NCBI GenBank assembly: GCA_937868765.1
Contig: CALMNL010000004.1
Coordinates: 880,749-944,748 of the forward strand
Source: an uncultured Desulfatitalea sp.
Lineage (GTDB): Bacteria; Desulfobacterota; Desulfobacteria; Desulfobacterales; Desulfosarcinaceae
Direction: 5' to 3'
DNA: 64,000 nucleotides
The position numbers and the translations under genes were made by a program. The notes under the pieces were generated by a model. That model was not told the origin of the DNA. It saw nothing but the letters and a program-made list of their open reading frames with translations, and ran no database searches. Shown here piece by piece: positions 22,363-31,814 of this stretch (the stretch's first letter is position 1; each line of letters opens with the position of its first letter).

Positions 22363-22860
22363 CTTCAATCCTTTCGATGTTCTATTTGGCGTTCAAAGGC
22401 ATTGTATCGGCCTGGCAGCCCATGCGCATGTGGAACCTGGAAGCACCACATGCCCCGCATGCGGTACCGGTCGCACGGACCCAGCTTTTCGACCAGCGGC
22501 TATCAACGCATTAAGCAGGCATTGGGCACGCTTGGCAAGAAGAAAAAAGATGCTGCGGACTTCGCACCGGACTTAGGCGAGTAGGGTCTCATATGGGAAC
22601 ATCGGCAAAAGAATCAAATTAAATTTATGTAATGTAATCTTGCACTCATCGACCCTGGAAGGACCGCCTGCGCGGCCTCGCAGGATAGTGAATATACTCC
22701 TGCCGAGGTGGACATTTCGTTTTCCGGCGCTATAATGCCGGAAAATCATTGCCAAGCCGAGAGCGCATTGACGCCGAAGGCGGTTGGGAAAGATCCGGAG
22801 GTGGATGTGGAGTTCAATCGCCTGGATGCCGCCAAAGAGCCGACGGAACCCGAGGCCTAC
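22363..22860. other. Divergent intergenic region between mmdA and aceK
   Basis: This region separates two divergent operons and should hold both promoters. Short frames within it lack ribosome sites or recognisable products. An AT-rich stretch lies near 22610-22640. A TATAAT at 22731-22736 could be a -10 for aceK, although the -35 candidate upstream (GTGGAC) is poor. Longer in-frame aceK starts exist here (GTG 22708, ATG 22735), so part of the region could be coding if one of them is used. Confidence 0.45.
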
Positions 22861-24606
22861 ATGCCGCACGGTTTCGAACTTCTGGCCGATCAGACGTTGG
22901 CACGCTTGTGGCGCGGGTATGAACGGTTCACCACCGAGTTTGCCGCCATCACCCGGCGGGCCACCGAGCGCTTCGAACAGCGCGACTGGAAAGGCATGCA
23001 CGAAGACACGGTGCAACGCCTGGACCTCTACCAGCAGGTGGTCGGCGACACCTGCCGTCGGATCGTGGACGGCCTGGGTCTCTACACCCAGAACCCCCGG
23101 GTGTGGATGGCGATCAAATCGCGCTTTGCGGCCGGCCTGGCTGCGAAACCCGATGCCGAATTGGCCTGCACCTTTTATAACTCCATCAACCGGCGCATCC
23201 TACAGACCGTGGGAATCGACCCGGAGATGGAATTCGTGGCGCCGGAGGTTTCCCGGGACGCCTGCCCGGCGCGACAGCCCATGATTTTCAGGATCGAGAC
23301 GGACCGCGTGACCGACGAAACGATCCAGAGTATTTTGGGCCGTTTCGGTTTTCGAACCCCATTCGCGGATCCGGGGGTGGACAGCCGCCTGTGTGCCGAA
23401 CGAATTCGCTTGATGCTGCGCAAAAAGCGCGCAGACGGCACGTCCCTGCATATCGAAATGATCAACGTGCCGTTTTTCAGGGAGACCGGCGCGTATCTCA
23501 TCGGCCGTCTCTGCTGGCGCGAGCAGTTCGTGCCCCTGGTGTTCGCCCTGTCCAACACCCACCAGGGACTGCAGGTGGACGCCCTGCTGCTGCGCACCGC
23601 CGAGATCCGGGTGCTCTTCAGTTTCACCCACACCTACTTTCATGTCCAGACCGACTGTCCCCAGGAACTGGTGCGCTTTCTCAAACTGTTGATGCCCACC
23701 AAACGCACCGCCGAACTTTACATCGGTCTGGGATATCACAAACACGGCAAGACCGAACTCTACCGCGAACTGCTGGCCCACCAGCGGGTGTGCAGCCTGG
23801 ACCGATTCGGTTTTGCCGCCGGCCAGCGCGGCATGGTGATGATCGTCTTCAACATGGATCAGGACCAGCTGGTGTACAAACTGATCCGGGACCGTTTCGC
23901 CACCCCCAAGCACGCCACGGCGCGCCAGGTCATGGAAAAGTACGACTATGTCTTTCGCCATGACCGGGCCGGACGCCTGGTGGACGTCCAGACATTCGAA
24001 AACCTGGAGATCGAGGATTGCTGTTTTACCCCCGAGCTGCTGGCCGAGATTCAAAACGAAGCCCGGCACTCCAGTTCCATCGAAGGCAACCGGGTGATCC
24101 TGCACCACGTTTACGTGGAACGCCGCATGATACCCTTGGATCTTTACCTGCTGCGGGCCGACGCCGAAGCGGCCAAGGCGGCGGTCATCGATTATGGCTG
24201 CGCCATCAAGGATCTGGCCCGCATCAACATTTTCCCAGGCGATCTGCTGATCAAGAACTTCGGCGTGACCCAGCTGGGCCGGGTGGTTTTTTATGATTAC
24301 GACGAACTGTGCCCCCTCACCGAGTGCAACTTTCGCTGGCTGCCCCAGGCCCGGGATTATGAAGACGAGCTTTCCGACGAACCATGGTTCATGGTGGACG
24401 AAAACGATGTATTCCCCGAAGAGTTCGGCTCTTTTCTGGCCCTCGCGCCTGACCTGCGCGCCATCTTTCTGAAGCATCACGGCGACCTGCTCTCCCCCAC
24501 CTTCTGGCAGGAAACCCAGGACCAGATCCGCGCCGGGATCATCGCCCCGATTCTGCCTTACACCGAGGCCCAACGGTTGCGCCCCGGGCAGCCCTACCAT
24601 CATTGA
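22861..24606 (+). CDS. aceK: Isocitrate dehydrogenase kinase/phosphatase AceK
   Basis: AceK phosphorylates and dephosphorylates isocitrate dehydrogenase, steering isocitrate between the TCA cycle and the glyoxylate bypass. From the ATG at 22861 the protein has 581 residues, matching E. coli AceK (578), and starts MPHGFELLADQTLARLW, aligning with its N-terminus. GAGG lies five bases upstream. In-frame GTG 22708 and ATG 22735 would add 42-51 unmatched residues. The kinase core is visible as VFNMDQDQLVYKLIRDRF, the catalytic-side INIFPGDLLIKNFGV, and RVVFYDYDELCPLTECNFR. It precedes aceB and aceA on the same strand, 220 bases ahead of aceB. Confidence 0.94.
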   Translation: MPHGFELLADQTLARLWRGYERFTTEFAAITRRATERFEQRDWKGMHEDTVQRLDLYQQVVGDTCRRIVDGLGLYTQNPRVWMAIKSRFAAGLAAKPDAELACTFYNSINRRILQTVGIDPEMEFVAPEVSRDACPARQPMIFRIETDRVTDETIQSILGRFGFRTPFADPGVDSRLCAERIRLMLRKKRADGTSLHIEMINVPFFRETGAYLIGRLCWREQFVPLVFALSNTHQGLQVDALLLRTAEIRVLFSFTHTYFHVQTDCPQELVRFLKLLMPTKRTAELYIGLGYHKHGKTELYRELLAHQRVCSLDRFGFAAGQRGMVMIVFNMDQDQLVYKLIRDRFATPKHATARQVMEKYDYVFRHDRAGRLVDVQTFENLEIEDCCFTPELLAEIQNEARHSSSIEGNRVILHHVYVERRMIPLDLYLLRADAEAAKAAVIDYGCAIKDLARINIFPGDLLIKNFGVTQLGRVVFYDYDELCPLTECNFRWLPQARDYEDELSDEPWFMVDENDVFPEEFGSFLALAPDLRAIFLKHHGDLLSPTFWQETQDQIRAGIIAPILPYTEAQRLRPGQPYHH

Positions 24607-24826
24607 CGGCCGGACAAAGCGCTTTTCAATTTCCTTTTCACCTTTCTTGTCTCGTCATTGACAAGCAGCCGCCATCCCTTATTATTACCGAAAATGCCGA
24701 TCCGGCCGCACCTGTCGCGACCCACCGCGGACCGGCCCGGCAGCCCCCGTGCGGCGAGCAACCCCTTTAAGTGAACGTTTCAGCCGACCTGCGCCAAACG
24801 ATACTCCTAAGATCAGGAGGAAAGAG

Positions 24827-26413
24827 ATGAGTTTACCCGGAATTAAAATCACAGGCCCCATGCAACCCGGCTTCGAAGCCATTCTGACCCAGGACGCCCT
24901 GGCTTTTGTGGCGGATCTCCAACGCCGCTTCAACGACCGCCGCCTGGAACTGCTCGGCCGGCGCCAGGAGCGCCAGGCGCAGATCGACCAGGGCCGACTG
25001 CCCGATTTTCTACCCGAGACCAAGGAGATCCGCGAAGGCCATTGGAAGATCGCCCCCATTCCGGCCGACCTGCAGGACCGCCGGGTGGAGATCACCGGTC
25101 CGGTGGACCGCAAGATGATCATCAACGCGTTGAATTCAGGTGCTTCGGCCTACATGGCCGATTTCGAAGATTCCCACGCACCCACCTGGCAAGGCACCAT
25201 CGAAGGCCAGATCAATCTGCGCGATGCCGTGGAGGGCACCCTCTCGTTTCGCTCTGCCGAGGGCAAGCAGTACGAACTCAACGCCAAACGGGCAGTATTG
25301 CTGGTCCGTCCCCGCGGCTGGCATCTGGAAGAAAAGCACATGGCAGTGGACGGCCGTCCCATATCGGGAAGCATTTTCGACTTCGGCCTCTTCTTCTACC
25401 ACAACGCCAAAAAGCAGCTGTCCCGGGGAACCGGCCCCTATTTCTACCTGCCCAAGCTGGAAAGCCATCTAGAGGCCAGGCTGTGGAACGATATCTTCGT
25501 CCATGCCCAGAAGACATTGGGCGTCCCCCAGGGAAGCATCAAGGTCACGGTGCTGATCGAAACCGTCCTGGCCGCCTTCGAGACCGACGAAATCCTGTAC
25601 GAGCTGCGCGATCACATCGTTGGCCTAAACTGCGGCCGATGGGACTATATCTTCAGCTTCATCAAACGTTTCCGCAACGTCCCGGGCTTTATCTTCCCGG
25701 ACCGGGCCCAGATCACCATGACCCGCCACTGCATGCGCTCCTATACGTTGCGCGTAATCCAGACCTGCCACCGCCGCGGGGCGCACGCCATGGGCGGCAT
25801 GGCAGCCCAGATCCCCATCAAGGAGGACCCGGCGGCTAACGCAGCGGCCCTGGCCAAGGTGCGCGAAGACAAGATCCGCGAAGCCGGCGACGGCCACGAC
25901 GGCACCTGGGTGGCCCACCCCGGCCTGGTGGCCATCGCCAGGGAAGAGTTCGACAAGGCCATGCCCACCCCCAACCAGGTTTCCCGGCAGCGCGAGGATG
26001 TCCACGTCACGGCCCAGGACCTGCTGCGCGTGCCCAAGGGGCAGATCACCGAAGCCGGGTTGCGCAACAACGTCTCGGTGGGCATCCAGTACATGGCCCA
26101 CTGGCTCAACGGCAACGGCTGCGTGCCGCTCTACAACCTGATGGAAGACGCCGCCACGGCCGAAATCTCCCGGGCCCAGGTGTGGCAGTGGGTGCACCAT
26201 CCCGAAGGCCTTCTGCAAGACGGCCGCAAGGTGGACATGGCCCTGGTGCGCCGCATCGCGGACGAGGAGCTGGCGCGCCTCCGTTCGGCGGTAGGCGCCG
26301 AAAATTACCGCGCCGTGCCGTACGACCGGGCCCGACGCCTGTTCGAAGATATCATCGCAACCGAGGCATTCGAAGAGTTTCTGACTTTGAAAGCTTACGA
26401 ACAACTGGACTAA
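24827..26413 (+). CDS. aceB: Malate synthase A
   Basis: Malate synthase joins glyoxylate and acetyl-CoA to give malate, the second bypass step. The start at 24827 has AGGAGG six bases upstream and yields 528 residues, the usual isoform A length (about 530). Family segments include [59 protein letters not shown] and [14 protein letters not shown]. The isocitrate lyase gene starts 13 bases after its stop, so the two are cotranscribed. Confidence 0.97.
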   Translation: MSLPGIKITGPMQPGFEAILTQDALAFVADLQRRFNDRRLELLGRRQERQAQIDQGRLPDFLPETKEIREGHWKIAPIPADLQDRRVEITGPVDRKMIINALNSGASAYMADFEDSHAPTWQGTIEGQINLRDAVEGTLSFRSAEGKQYELNAKRAVLLVRPRGWHLEEKHMAVDGRPISGSIFDFGLFFYHNAKKQLSRGTGPYFYLPKLESHLEARLWNDIFVHAQKTLGVPQGSIKVTVLIETVLAAFETDEILYELRDHIVGLNCGRWDYIFSFIKRFRNVPGFIFPDRAQITMTRHCMRSYTLRVIQTCHRRGAHAMGGMAAQIPIKEDPAANAAALAKVREDKIREAGDGHDGTWVAHPGLVAIAREEFDKAMPTPNQVSRQREDVHVTAQDLLRVPKGQITEAGLRNNVSVGIQYMAHWLNGNGCVPLYNLMEDAATAEISRAQVWQWVHHPEGLLQDGRKVDMALVRRIADEELARLRSAVGAENYRAVPYDRARRLFEDIIATEAFEEFLTLKAYEQLD

Positions 26414-26426
26414 AGGAGAAAAGTCT

Positions 26427-27764
26427 ATGCAAACCGTTGCCGAAAAAGCCCAGGCCCTGTGTGACCGACTCACGTGCCACGAAGTCTTTCCGGATGAAAT
26501 CTCGGCCCTCGAATATATGTGGAAGAACGACCCGCGCTGGAATGGCATCGTCCGGCCCTATACGGCCGAGGAGGTACTCAAGCTGCGCGGTACGCTCAAA
26601 ATCGAATACACCCTGGCCACCGCCGGCGCCGAGCGGCTGTGGCACCTGTTGCACACCGAAGATTTTATTCCGGCCCTGGGCGCCCTGACCGGCAACCAGG
26701 CGGTCCAGCAGGTGGAGGCGGGGCTGAAAGCCATTTACTTGAGCGGCTGGCAGGTGGCGGCCGACAACAACCTGGCCGGCCAGATGTATCCGGACCAGAG
26801 CCTCTACCCGGCCAACAGCGTGCCCAACGTGGTGCAGCGCATCAACAACGCCCTGCGCCGGGCCGACCAGATCCAGGTCCTTGACGGCCGCAAAAAGGGC
26901 CCCTACTGGTACGCCCCCATCGTGGCCGACGCCGAAGCCGGCTTCGGCGGCCCGCTCAACGCTTTCGAACTCATGCGCGAGATGATCGAAGCCGGGGCCG
27001 CCGGCGTGCATTTCGAGGACCAGCTGGCCTCGGCCAAGAAATGCGGCCACATGGGCGGCAAGGTGCTGGTGCCGGCCCAGGAGTTCATCACCAAGCTGGT
27101 CGCCGCACGCCTGGCGGCCGATATCGCCGGGGTCCCCACGGTCCTGGTAGCGCGCACCGACGCCGAGGCGGCCCGCCTGATCACCAGCGACATCGACGCG
27201 CGCGACCGTGCCTTCCTCGAGGATATGCCGCGCTCTTCCGAAGGATTTTACTACATCAAGAGCGGCATCGACCTGGCCATTGCCCGGGGCCTGGCCTACG
27301 CGCCCTACGCGGACATGGTCTGGTGCGAAACCGGCAAGCCCGATCTCGAAGAGGCACGGCGCTTCGCCGAAGGCATCCATGCCAAGTTCCCGGGCAAGCT
27401 GCTGGCCTACAACTGTTCCCCCTCGTTCAACTGGCAGGCCAACCTGGACGAAAAGACCATCGGCACCTTCCAGAAGGAGCTGGCCAAGATGGGCTACAAA
27501 TTCCAGTTCGTCACCCTGGCCGGCTTCCACACCCTGAACCTGGGCATGTTCGACCTGGCCCACAGCTATAAAAAAGAGGGCATGGCGGCCTATTCGCGCT
27601 TCCAGCAGGCCGAGTTCGCCCACGGCAAAGAGGACGGCTACATGGGCACCACCCACCAGAAATTCGTGGGCACGGGTTATTTCGACCGGGTCATGAACAG
27701 CATCACCGAAGGCCAGTCCTCGGTGGCGGCCCTGAAGGGGTCTACCGAAGAGAGCCAGTTCTAA
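26427..27764 (+). CDS. aceA: Isocitrate lyase
   Basis: Isocitrate lyase splits isocitrate into succinate and glyoxylate. The 445-residue protein has the active-site signature KKCGHMGGK at 204-212 with catalytic Cys206. Other family segments are [26 protein letters not shown]-like sequence around 87-112 and [10 protein letters not shown] later. It is the compact bacterial form. AAAGGAG precedes the ATG. A strong terminator 24 bases after the stop closes the aceB-aceA unit. Confidence 0.97.
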   Translation: MQTVAEKAQALCDRLTCHEVFPDEISALEYMWKNDPRWNGIVRPYTAEEVLKLRGTLKIEYTLATAGAERLWHLLHTEDFIPALGALTGNQAVQQVEAGLKAIYLSGWQVAADNNLAGQMYPDQSLYPANSVPNVVQRINNALRRADQIQVLDGRKKGPYWYAPIVADAEAGFGGPLNAFELMREMIEAGAAGVHFEDQLASAKKCGHMGGKVLVPAQEFITKLVAARLAADIAGVPTVLVARTDAEAARLITSDIDARDRAFLEDMPRSSEGFYYIKSGIDLAIARGLAYAPYADMVWCETGKPDLEEARRFAEGIHAKFPGKLLAYNCSPSFNWQANLDEKTIGTFQKELAKMGYKFQFVTLAGFHTLNLGMFDLAHSYKKEGMAAYSRFQQAEFAHGKEDGYMGTTHQKFVGTGYFDRVMNSITEGQSSVAALKGSTEESQF

Positions 27765-27787
27765 CCGGTTTTTATCCGATCGTGCCT

Positions 27788-27838
27788 GCGCCGCCGGCAT
27801 CGACCGCAGCAAGCGGTGGAGGCCGGCGGCGCCTTTTT
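27788..27838 (+). terminator. Rho-independent terminator after aceA
   Basis: GCGCCGCCGGC (27788-27798) pairs with GCCGGCGGCGC (27822-27832). The loop itself contains a small inverted repeat (ACCGC/GCGGT), and CTTTTT follows immediately. Confidence 0.88.
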
Positions 27839-27932
27839 GGGGCGGTGCATTGACACCGTTGCGATCCCTTGACTATAAATCTCAGTGGCTGCGAGCCATC
27901 ACCGATTACCCCATGTCAGGAAGGGAGCCGTC

Positions 27933-28400
27933 ATGACCGAAAAAGCTTTCCAGGATTACTACACCGATGAACACAGCGCCTGCTACGGATGCGGACGGCT
28001 CAACCCCCACGGCCTCCAGATCAAAAGCTACTGGGATGGCGACGAATCGGTGTGCACCTTCACGCCCCAACCTTACCACACCGCCGTGCCGGGCTACGTC
28101 TACGGCGGCCTCCTGGCCTCGATCATCGACTGTCACAGCACCGGCACGGCCGCGGCCGCGGCCTACCGCGCCGCCGGCCTGCCCATGGACAGCGGCCAGG
28201 AGATCCGCTTCGTCACGGCCTCGCTGCATGTCGACTACCTGCGGCCCACTCCCATCGATGCCCCCATGGAGCTGCGCGGCCGGGTCAAAGAGATCAAGGA
28301 ACGCAAAGTGGTGGTGAGCGTCACCCTCTCTTCCAAGGGCGAAGTGTGCGCCCGGGGCGAGGTGGTGGCCGTGCGGTTGACCAAGCCGCTGGGCCGGTAG
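27933..28400 (+). CDS. Hotdog-fold thioesterase (PaaI family)
   Basis: Proteins of this fold hydrolyse acyl-CoA thioesters; the substrate here is unknown. The start at 27933, after AGGAAGGGAG, gives 155 residues. The N-terminus has the ACYGCGRLNPHGLQI segment seen in this PaaI subgroup. The hotdog helix region is VPGYVYGGLLASIIDCHSTGTA, where an Asp (in IIDCH) takes the usual catalytic acid position. C-terminal strands follow (VDYLRPTPID, KVVVSVTLSSKGEVCARGE). The VanZ-like gene begins six bases after its stop. Confidence 0.85.
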   Translation: MTEKAFQDYYTDEHSACYGCGRLNPHGLQIKSYWDGDESVCTFTPQPYHTAVPGYVYGGLLASIIDCHSTGTAAAAAYRAAGLPMDSGQEIRFVTASLHVDYLRPTPIDAPMELRGRVKEIKERKVVVSVTLSSKGEVCARGEVVAVRLTKPLGR

Positions 28401-28405
28401 CCGCC

Positions 28406-29341
28406 ATGGCTTTCCGGCGGCCCGTTATTCTTCTGTGGATGGCAGCGCTGGTCTTTGGGGTGCTGCTGTTCGCAGGGGACGGCCGCTTCGAATCGCGCTC
28501 CCTGGACCGGCTCTGGGATCTCGGGCACCTGCCCGCTTTCGCCCTTTTCACTTACTTGCTGGTGACCCACTGGCAGCCGTTGGCCCGACGGCCGTTCGGG
28601 GCGCAAATGCTGGCCGCCATCGGGATCATGGCATTTTTGGGGTGGAGCGTCGAAGTAATCCAGCTTTACGTGGGGCGTACCTTCAGTTGGCTGGACCTGC
28701 GCAAAGACCTCCTGGGGGTCTGTCTCGGCCTGGTCTTTTGTGCGCCGCGAAGAAAAGAACTCGCCCGGTCCGTCCATCTGGGGCTCATGGTTCTGCTGGT
28801 GGCCTGGGTCATGTGGGAAGCGGCGCCGGCCGGCCGGGCCCTGGCGGATGAAAGCATCGCCCGCCGCCAGTTTCCCCTGCTCAGCGGACTGGAAACGCCC
28901 TTCGAGCGCGAGCGCTGGTCAGGCGATGCGCCCTATTTCATCGCCCGCAGCGTGCACCACCAGGGAGAGGCCTCCCTGCGGGCAGAACTGGGAACCGACC
29001 GGTACAGCGGCGTGGCCCTCGAATATTTTCCGAGAGACTGGCGCGGCTATGCCTTCCTGAAAATCGATCTCTTCAACCCGGAACCCGAGCCCATTGCCTT
29101 GACCTGCCGGGTCAACGATAGAGCCCACGACCTGCGCGGTTACCGCTACGAAGACCGTTTCAACCGCAGTTTTCAAATTGTGTCCGGATGGCAGACCATC
29201 TCGATTCCCCTGGAAGAGATCCGCACGGCACCGGCACAACGGGAGATGCAGATGGACGACATCGCCAATCTGGCGATCTTCGCCGTCCGTCTGCCCCGAC
29301 CGCGCACGGTCTACATCGACAACGTGCGCCTTGCACCTTGA
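28406..29341 (+). CDS. VanZ-like membrane protein fused to a carbohydrate-binding-like domain
   Basis: The 311-residue protein has an N-terminal VanZ-like part with about four TM helices (residues 1-140), including the LGHLPAFALFTYLL and GWSVEVIQLYVGRTFSWLDLRKD motifs of the family. A soluble C-terminal domain (about 160-311) is rich in beta strands (FLKIDLFNPEPEPIALTCRV, TVYIDNVRL), resembling CBM/CIA30-type jelly rolls. It probably sits in the cytoplasmic membrane with the domain outside. Function is not established for either part. It follows the thioesterase by six bases and is likely cotranscribed with it. Confidence 0.75.
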   Translation: MAFRRPVILLWMAALVFGVLLFAGDGRFESRSLDRLWDLGHLPAFALFTYLLVTHWQPLARRPFGAQMLAAIGIMAFLGWSVEVIQLYVGRTFSWLDLRKDLLGVCLGLVFCAPRRKELARSVHLGLMVLLVAWVMWEAAPAGRALADESIARRQFPLLSGLETPFERERWSGDAPYFIARSVHHQGEASLRAELGTDRYSGVALEYFPRDWRGYAFLKIDLFNPEPEPIALTCRVNDRAHDLRGYRYEDRFNRSFQIVSGWQTISIPLEEIRTAPAQREMQMDDIANLAIFAVRLPRPRTVYIDNVRLAP

Positions 29342-29453
29342 TGGCGGGACAACGACTTCCCGCGGCATTCCGAATAATTGCTTGATACCTCCCGCCAACG
29401 TGCCTTAGAATGATGTCGTCTCCGTCACCCGAGCCATGGAAGGATATCCAATT

Positions 29454-30788
29454 ATGCCGCAAAAGCCTTCCCTCAGCAGCAAAATCATTAACTTCTTCAG
29501 CACCGACATCTGGCGGGCGGGGCGCGGCCAAATCTCCAGGCCCAGGACCGTGCTGCTGCGCTCGGCCCAGATGATGGTCCTGGCTGTTCGCGGTTATGTG
29601 CGCGACAACTGCGCCCTGCGCGCCTCCAGCCTGACCTTCTTCACCCTGCTCTCCGTCGTGCCCGTGGTGGCCCTGGCCTTCGGCATCTCCAAGGGCTTCG
29701 GCCTGCAGGACCGCCTGGAAACCCAGATCTACCAGCGCCTGGCGGGCCAGGAGGAGATCGCGGGGCGCATCATCCGCTTTGCACGCACCCTTCTGGAAAA
29801 CACCCAGGGAGAGCTGATCGCCGGCATCGGTGTACTGCTGCTCTTCTGGACGGCGATCAAGGTGCTGGGCCACATCGAAACCGCCCTCAATGCTATCTGG
29901 AAAGTGCGCTCCCGCTCGTTCATCCGCAAGTTCACCGACTATCTGACCATCATGATCATCAGCCCCCTGCTGGTGGTCATGTCCAGCAGCGTCACGGTCT
30001 ACATCTCCACCCAGGTGACCGCCATGACCTCCCGGATCGCCGTATTGAAGATCGCCGATCCCCTGATCTTCTTCCTGCTCAAACTGCTGCCCTTCGGCCT
30101 GATCTGGATTGTGTTCATCCTCCTCTATATGGTGATGCCCAACACCCGTGTTCGCCCTGTGGCCGCGATCCTCGGCGGCGTGATCGCCGGCACCGTCTTC
30201 CAGATCCTGCAGGGGACCTACATCCAGACCCAGGTGCTGCTTTCCAAATACAACGCCATCTACGGCAGTTTCGCAGCGCTGCCGTTCTTCCTCATCTGGC
30301 TGCAGCTGAGCTGGACCATCGTGTTGTTCGGCGCCCAGATCGCCTATGCCTGCCAGCATATGGGCCAGCAGATGCTGCGCCTCGATTACCAGGGCATCAG
30401 CCTGCATTTGCAGAAAAGGTTGTCCGTCTGCGTGCTGCGGCAGATCGTGGAAAGTTTCCGGAACGGCAGGCCGCCCCTTTCGGCCGAAGCCATTGCGGCA
30501 CAATTGAAGCTGCCCCATGGCCTGGTGGTGGAACAGATCGAACATTTGATGCAAGGCGGGATGGTGTCGGCCCTGGAAGGACCGGTCGGTGAAGAAACGG
30601 TCTATCAGCCGGCGCGGGACATTCACGGCCTCCGCCTGGCCCAGGTCCTGGAAGCCTGGGACAAGGTGGGCCGCAACGATCTGCCCGACGACGCCGAGCG
30701 CTCCCTGCGCCAGGTGGACCAGGCCGTGACCGCCCTGGCGGCGGCGACCCACAAGGCCGCCGCCAACCGCCTGATTAAAGATATCTGA
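29454..30788 (+). CDS. YihY/UPF0761-family inner membrane protein
   Basis: This is a YihY-family membrane protein, once misnamed RNase BN. It has about six TM helices within the first 310 residues and family motifs RASSLTFFTLLSVVPVVALAFG, WTAIKVLGHIETALNAIW and GSFAALPFFLIWLQLSWTIVLFGAQ (each seen as a block). The C-terminal 130 residues form a cytoplasmic domain resembling a winged helix. The ATG at 29454 is preferred, with AAGGA nine bases upstream; an in-frame ATG at 29436 adds six residues. Cellular role unknown. Confidence 0.88.
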   Translation: MPQKPSLSSKIINFFSTDIWRAGRGQISRPRTVLLRSAQMMVLAVRGYVRDNCALRASSLTFFTLLSVVPVVALAFGISKGFGLQDRLETQIYQRLAGQEEIAGRIIRFARTLLENTQGELIAGIGVLLLFWTAIKVLGHIETALNAIWKVRSRSFIRKFTDYLTIMIISPLLVVMSSSVTVYISTQVTAMTSRIAVLKIADPLIFFLLKLLPFGLIWIVFILLYMVMPNTRVRPVAAILGGVIAGTVFQILQGTYIQTQVLLSKYNAIYGSFAALPFFLIWLQLSWTIVLFGAQIAYACQHMGQQMLRLDYQGISLHLQKRLSVCVLRQIVESFRNGRPPLSAEAIAAQLKLPHGLVVEQIEHLMQGGMVSALEGPVGEETVYQPARDIHGLRLAQVLEAWDKVGRNDLPDDAERSLRQVDQAVTALAAATHKAAANRLIKDI

Positions 30789-30797
30789 CCGACGCCC

Positions 30798-31814
30798 CTA
30801 CTTCTTCTCCCAATATTCATCGGGCATGTCCACGGCCATGGCCAGCGCTCCGTCGGCGCCGCCGAAGAGCGGGTCGGCCGCGACCTGCACCTGGCAGGGG
30901 CCGTACTCCCTGAGCACGCCTTCCAGGTAGGCGCGCAGGCCGCGGATCTGGCTGCCGCCGCCGGCCAGGATGACGTTGTTGCGCACCTTCTTCTGGAACT
31001 CGGGATCGAATCCGGCGATGAGCTCCAGGATGGTTTCCACCATGCCCGGCAGGATGCTTTCGCAGGCCCGGCGCATCTCCTGGGTGATGTCGTGGCGGGT
31101 GGGCTTGCCGGTCACGGGCAGTTCCACGATCACCGGCTCGGGCGGCTCGCCCACGAAGCTGTATTGTTCCTTGAAGCGACGCACCATGTTGAGCGTGAAG
31201 TCGGCATGGGGGTAGCGTTCGCGCAGCATGGTTTCCAGAAGGGTGTCGATATAGTCGCCGGCGGTGAGGATCGTGCGCTGGTCTTCTTCGGCCGGCATGG
31301 TGCCGCGCATGATGCAGAAATCCATGGTACCGGCGCCGATATCGATGACCATGGCATTGGTCAGGGCGTTGAGGCCGTAAGCCACCGAAAATGGTTCCGA
31401 GACCACCATGATGGTGTCGGCAAAATCGGCCACCAGGTTGATGATGGCCAGCTTGTTGACCTTGAACGACTCGGCCGGCACCCCCACGATGGCGCGGGTC
31501 TGGGTGTAACCATTTTCGCCCTTGGCGGTTTCGATGAGATGGCGGATCAACTCCCTGACCGCCGCCGCGCTGCGCTCGGAGCCTTCCTTGAGAACACCGC
31601 GCTCGAGGGGACGGTAGATGTCCAAGGCAAGGCGGTTCTCCAGGGCCTCTTCGCCGAAGAGGACCGGCTTGCCCAGCACCTTGCGGGCCACGAAGTCCTT
31701 GGGCCAGCCCACGAAACTTTCGAGCCAGTTGCGCCGGCCGTTGCTGGCCGCAATGGCGCTGCGCGAGGTGCCCAGGTCTATGCCGACATTCAGAATTTCT
31801 TGTTTTTCAGTCAT
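30798..31814 (-). CDS. MamK-like bacterial actin
   Basis: This 338-residue protein belongs to the actin/MreB/Hsp70 ATPase fold, and its segments match MamK, the magnetosome filament actin, best. These include FVGWPKDFVARKVLGKP, LDIYRPLERGVL, IVGVPAESFKVNK, VVSEPFSVAYGL and KEQYSFVG. Nucleotide motifs are phosphate-1 GIDLGTS (11-17), phosphate-2 VIDIGAGTMDF and adenosine ILAGGGSQIRGL. The ATG at 31814 has GGAG upstream and overlaps the end of the amidase gene by eight bases. No other magnetosome gene is in the window, so a role in cell shape, division or protein placement is more likely than magnetotaxis. Confidence 0.85.
   Translation of the reverse strand: MTEKQEILNVGIDLGTSRSAIAASNGRRNWLESFVGWPKDFVARKVLGKPVLFGEEALENRLALDIYRPLERGVLKEGSERSAAAVRELIRHLIETAKGENGYTQTRAIVGVPAESFKVNKLAIINLVADFADTIMVVSEPFSVAYGLNALTNAMVIDIGAGTMDFCIMRGTMPAEEDQRTILTAGDYIDTLLETMLRERYPHADFTLNMVRRFKEQYSFVGEPPEPVIVELPVTGKPTRHDITQEMRRACESILPGMVETILELIAGFDPEFQKKVRNNVILAGGGSQIRGLRAYLEGVLREYGPCQVQVAADPLFGGADGALAMAVDMPDEYWEKK

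Noticed and set aside
23200-24603. Long minus-strand frame opposite aceK
   Set aside because: It is an antisense shadow; AceK on the plus strand matches the family over its full length.
30798-31814. Possible magnetosome gene island
   Set aside because: Only one MamK-like gene is present; flanking genes are an amidase and a YihY protein, with no mamA, B, E, I, M, O, P or Q.
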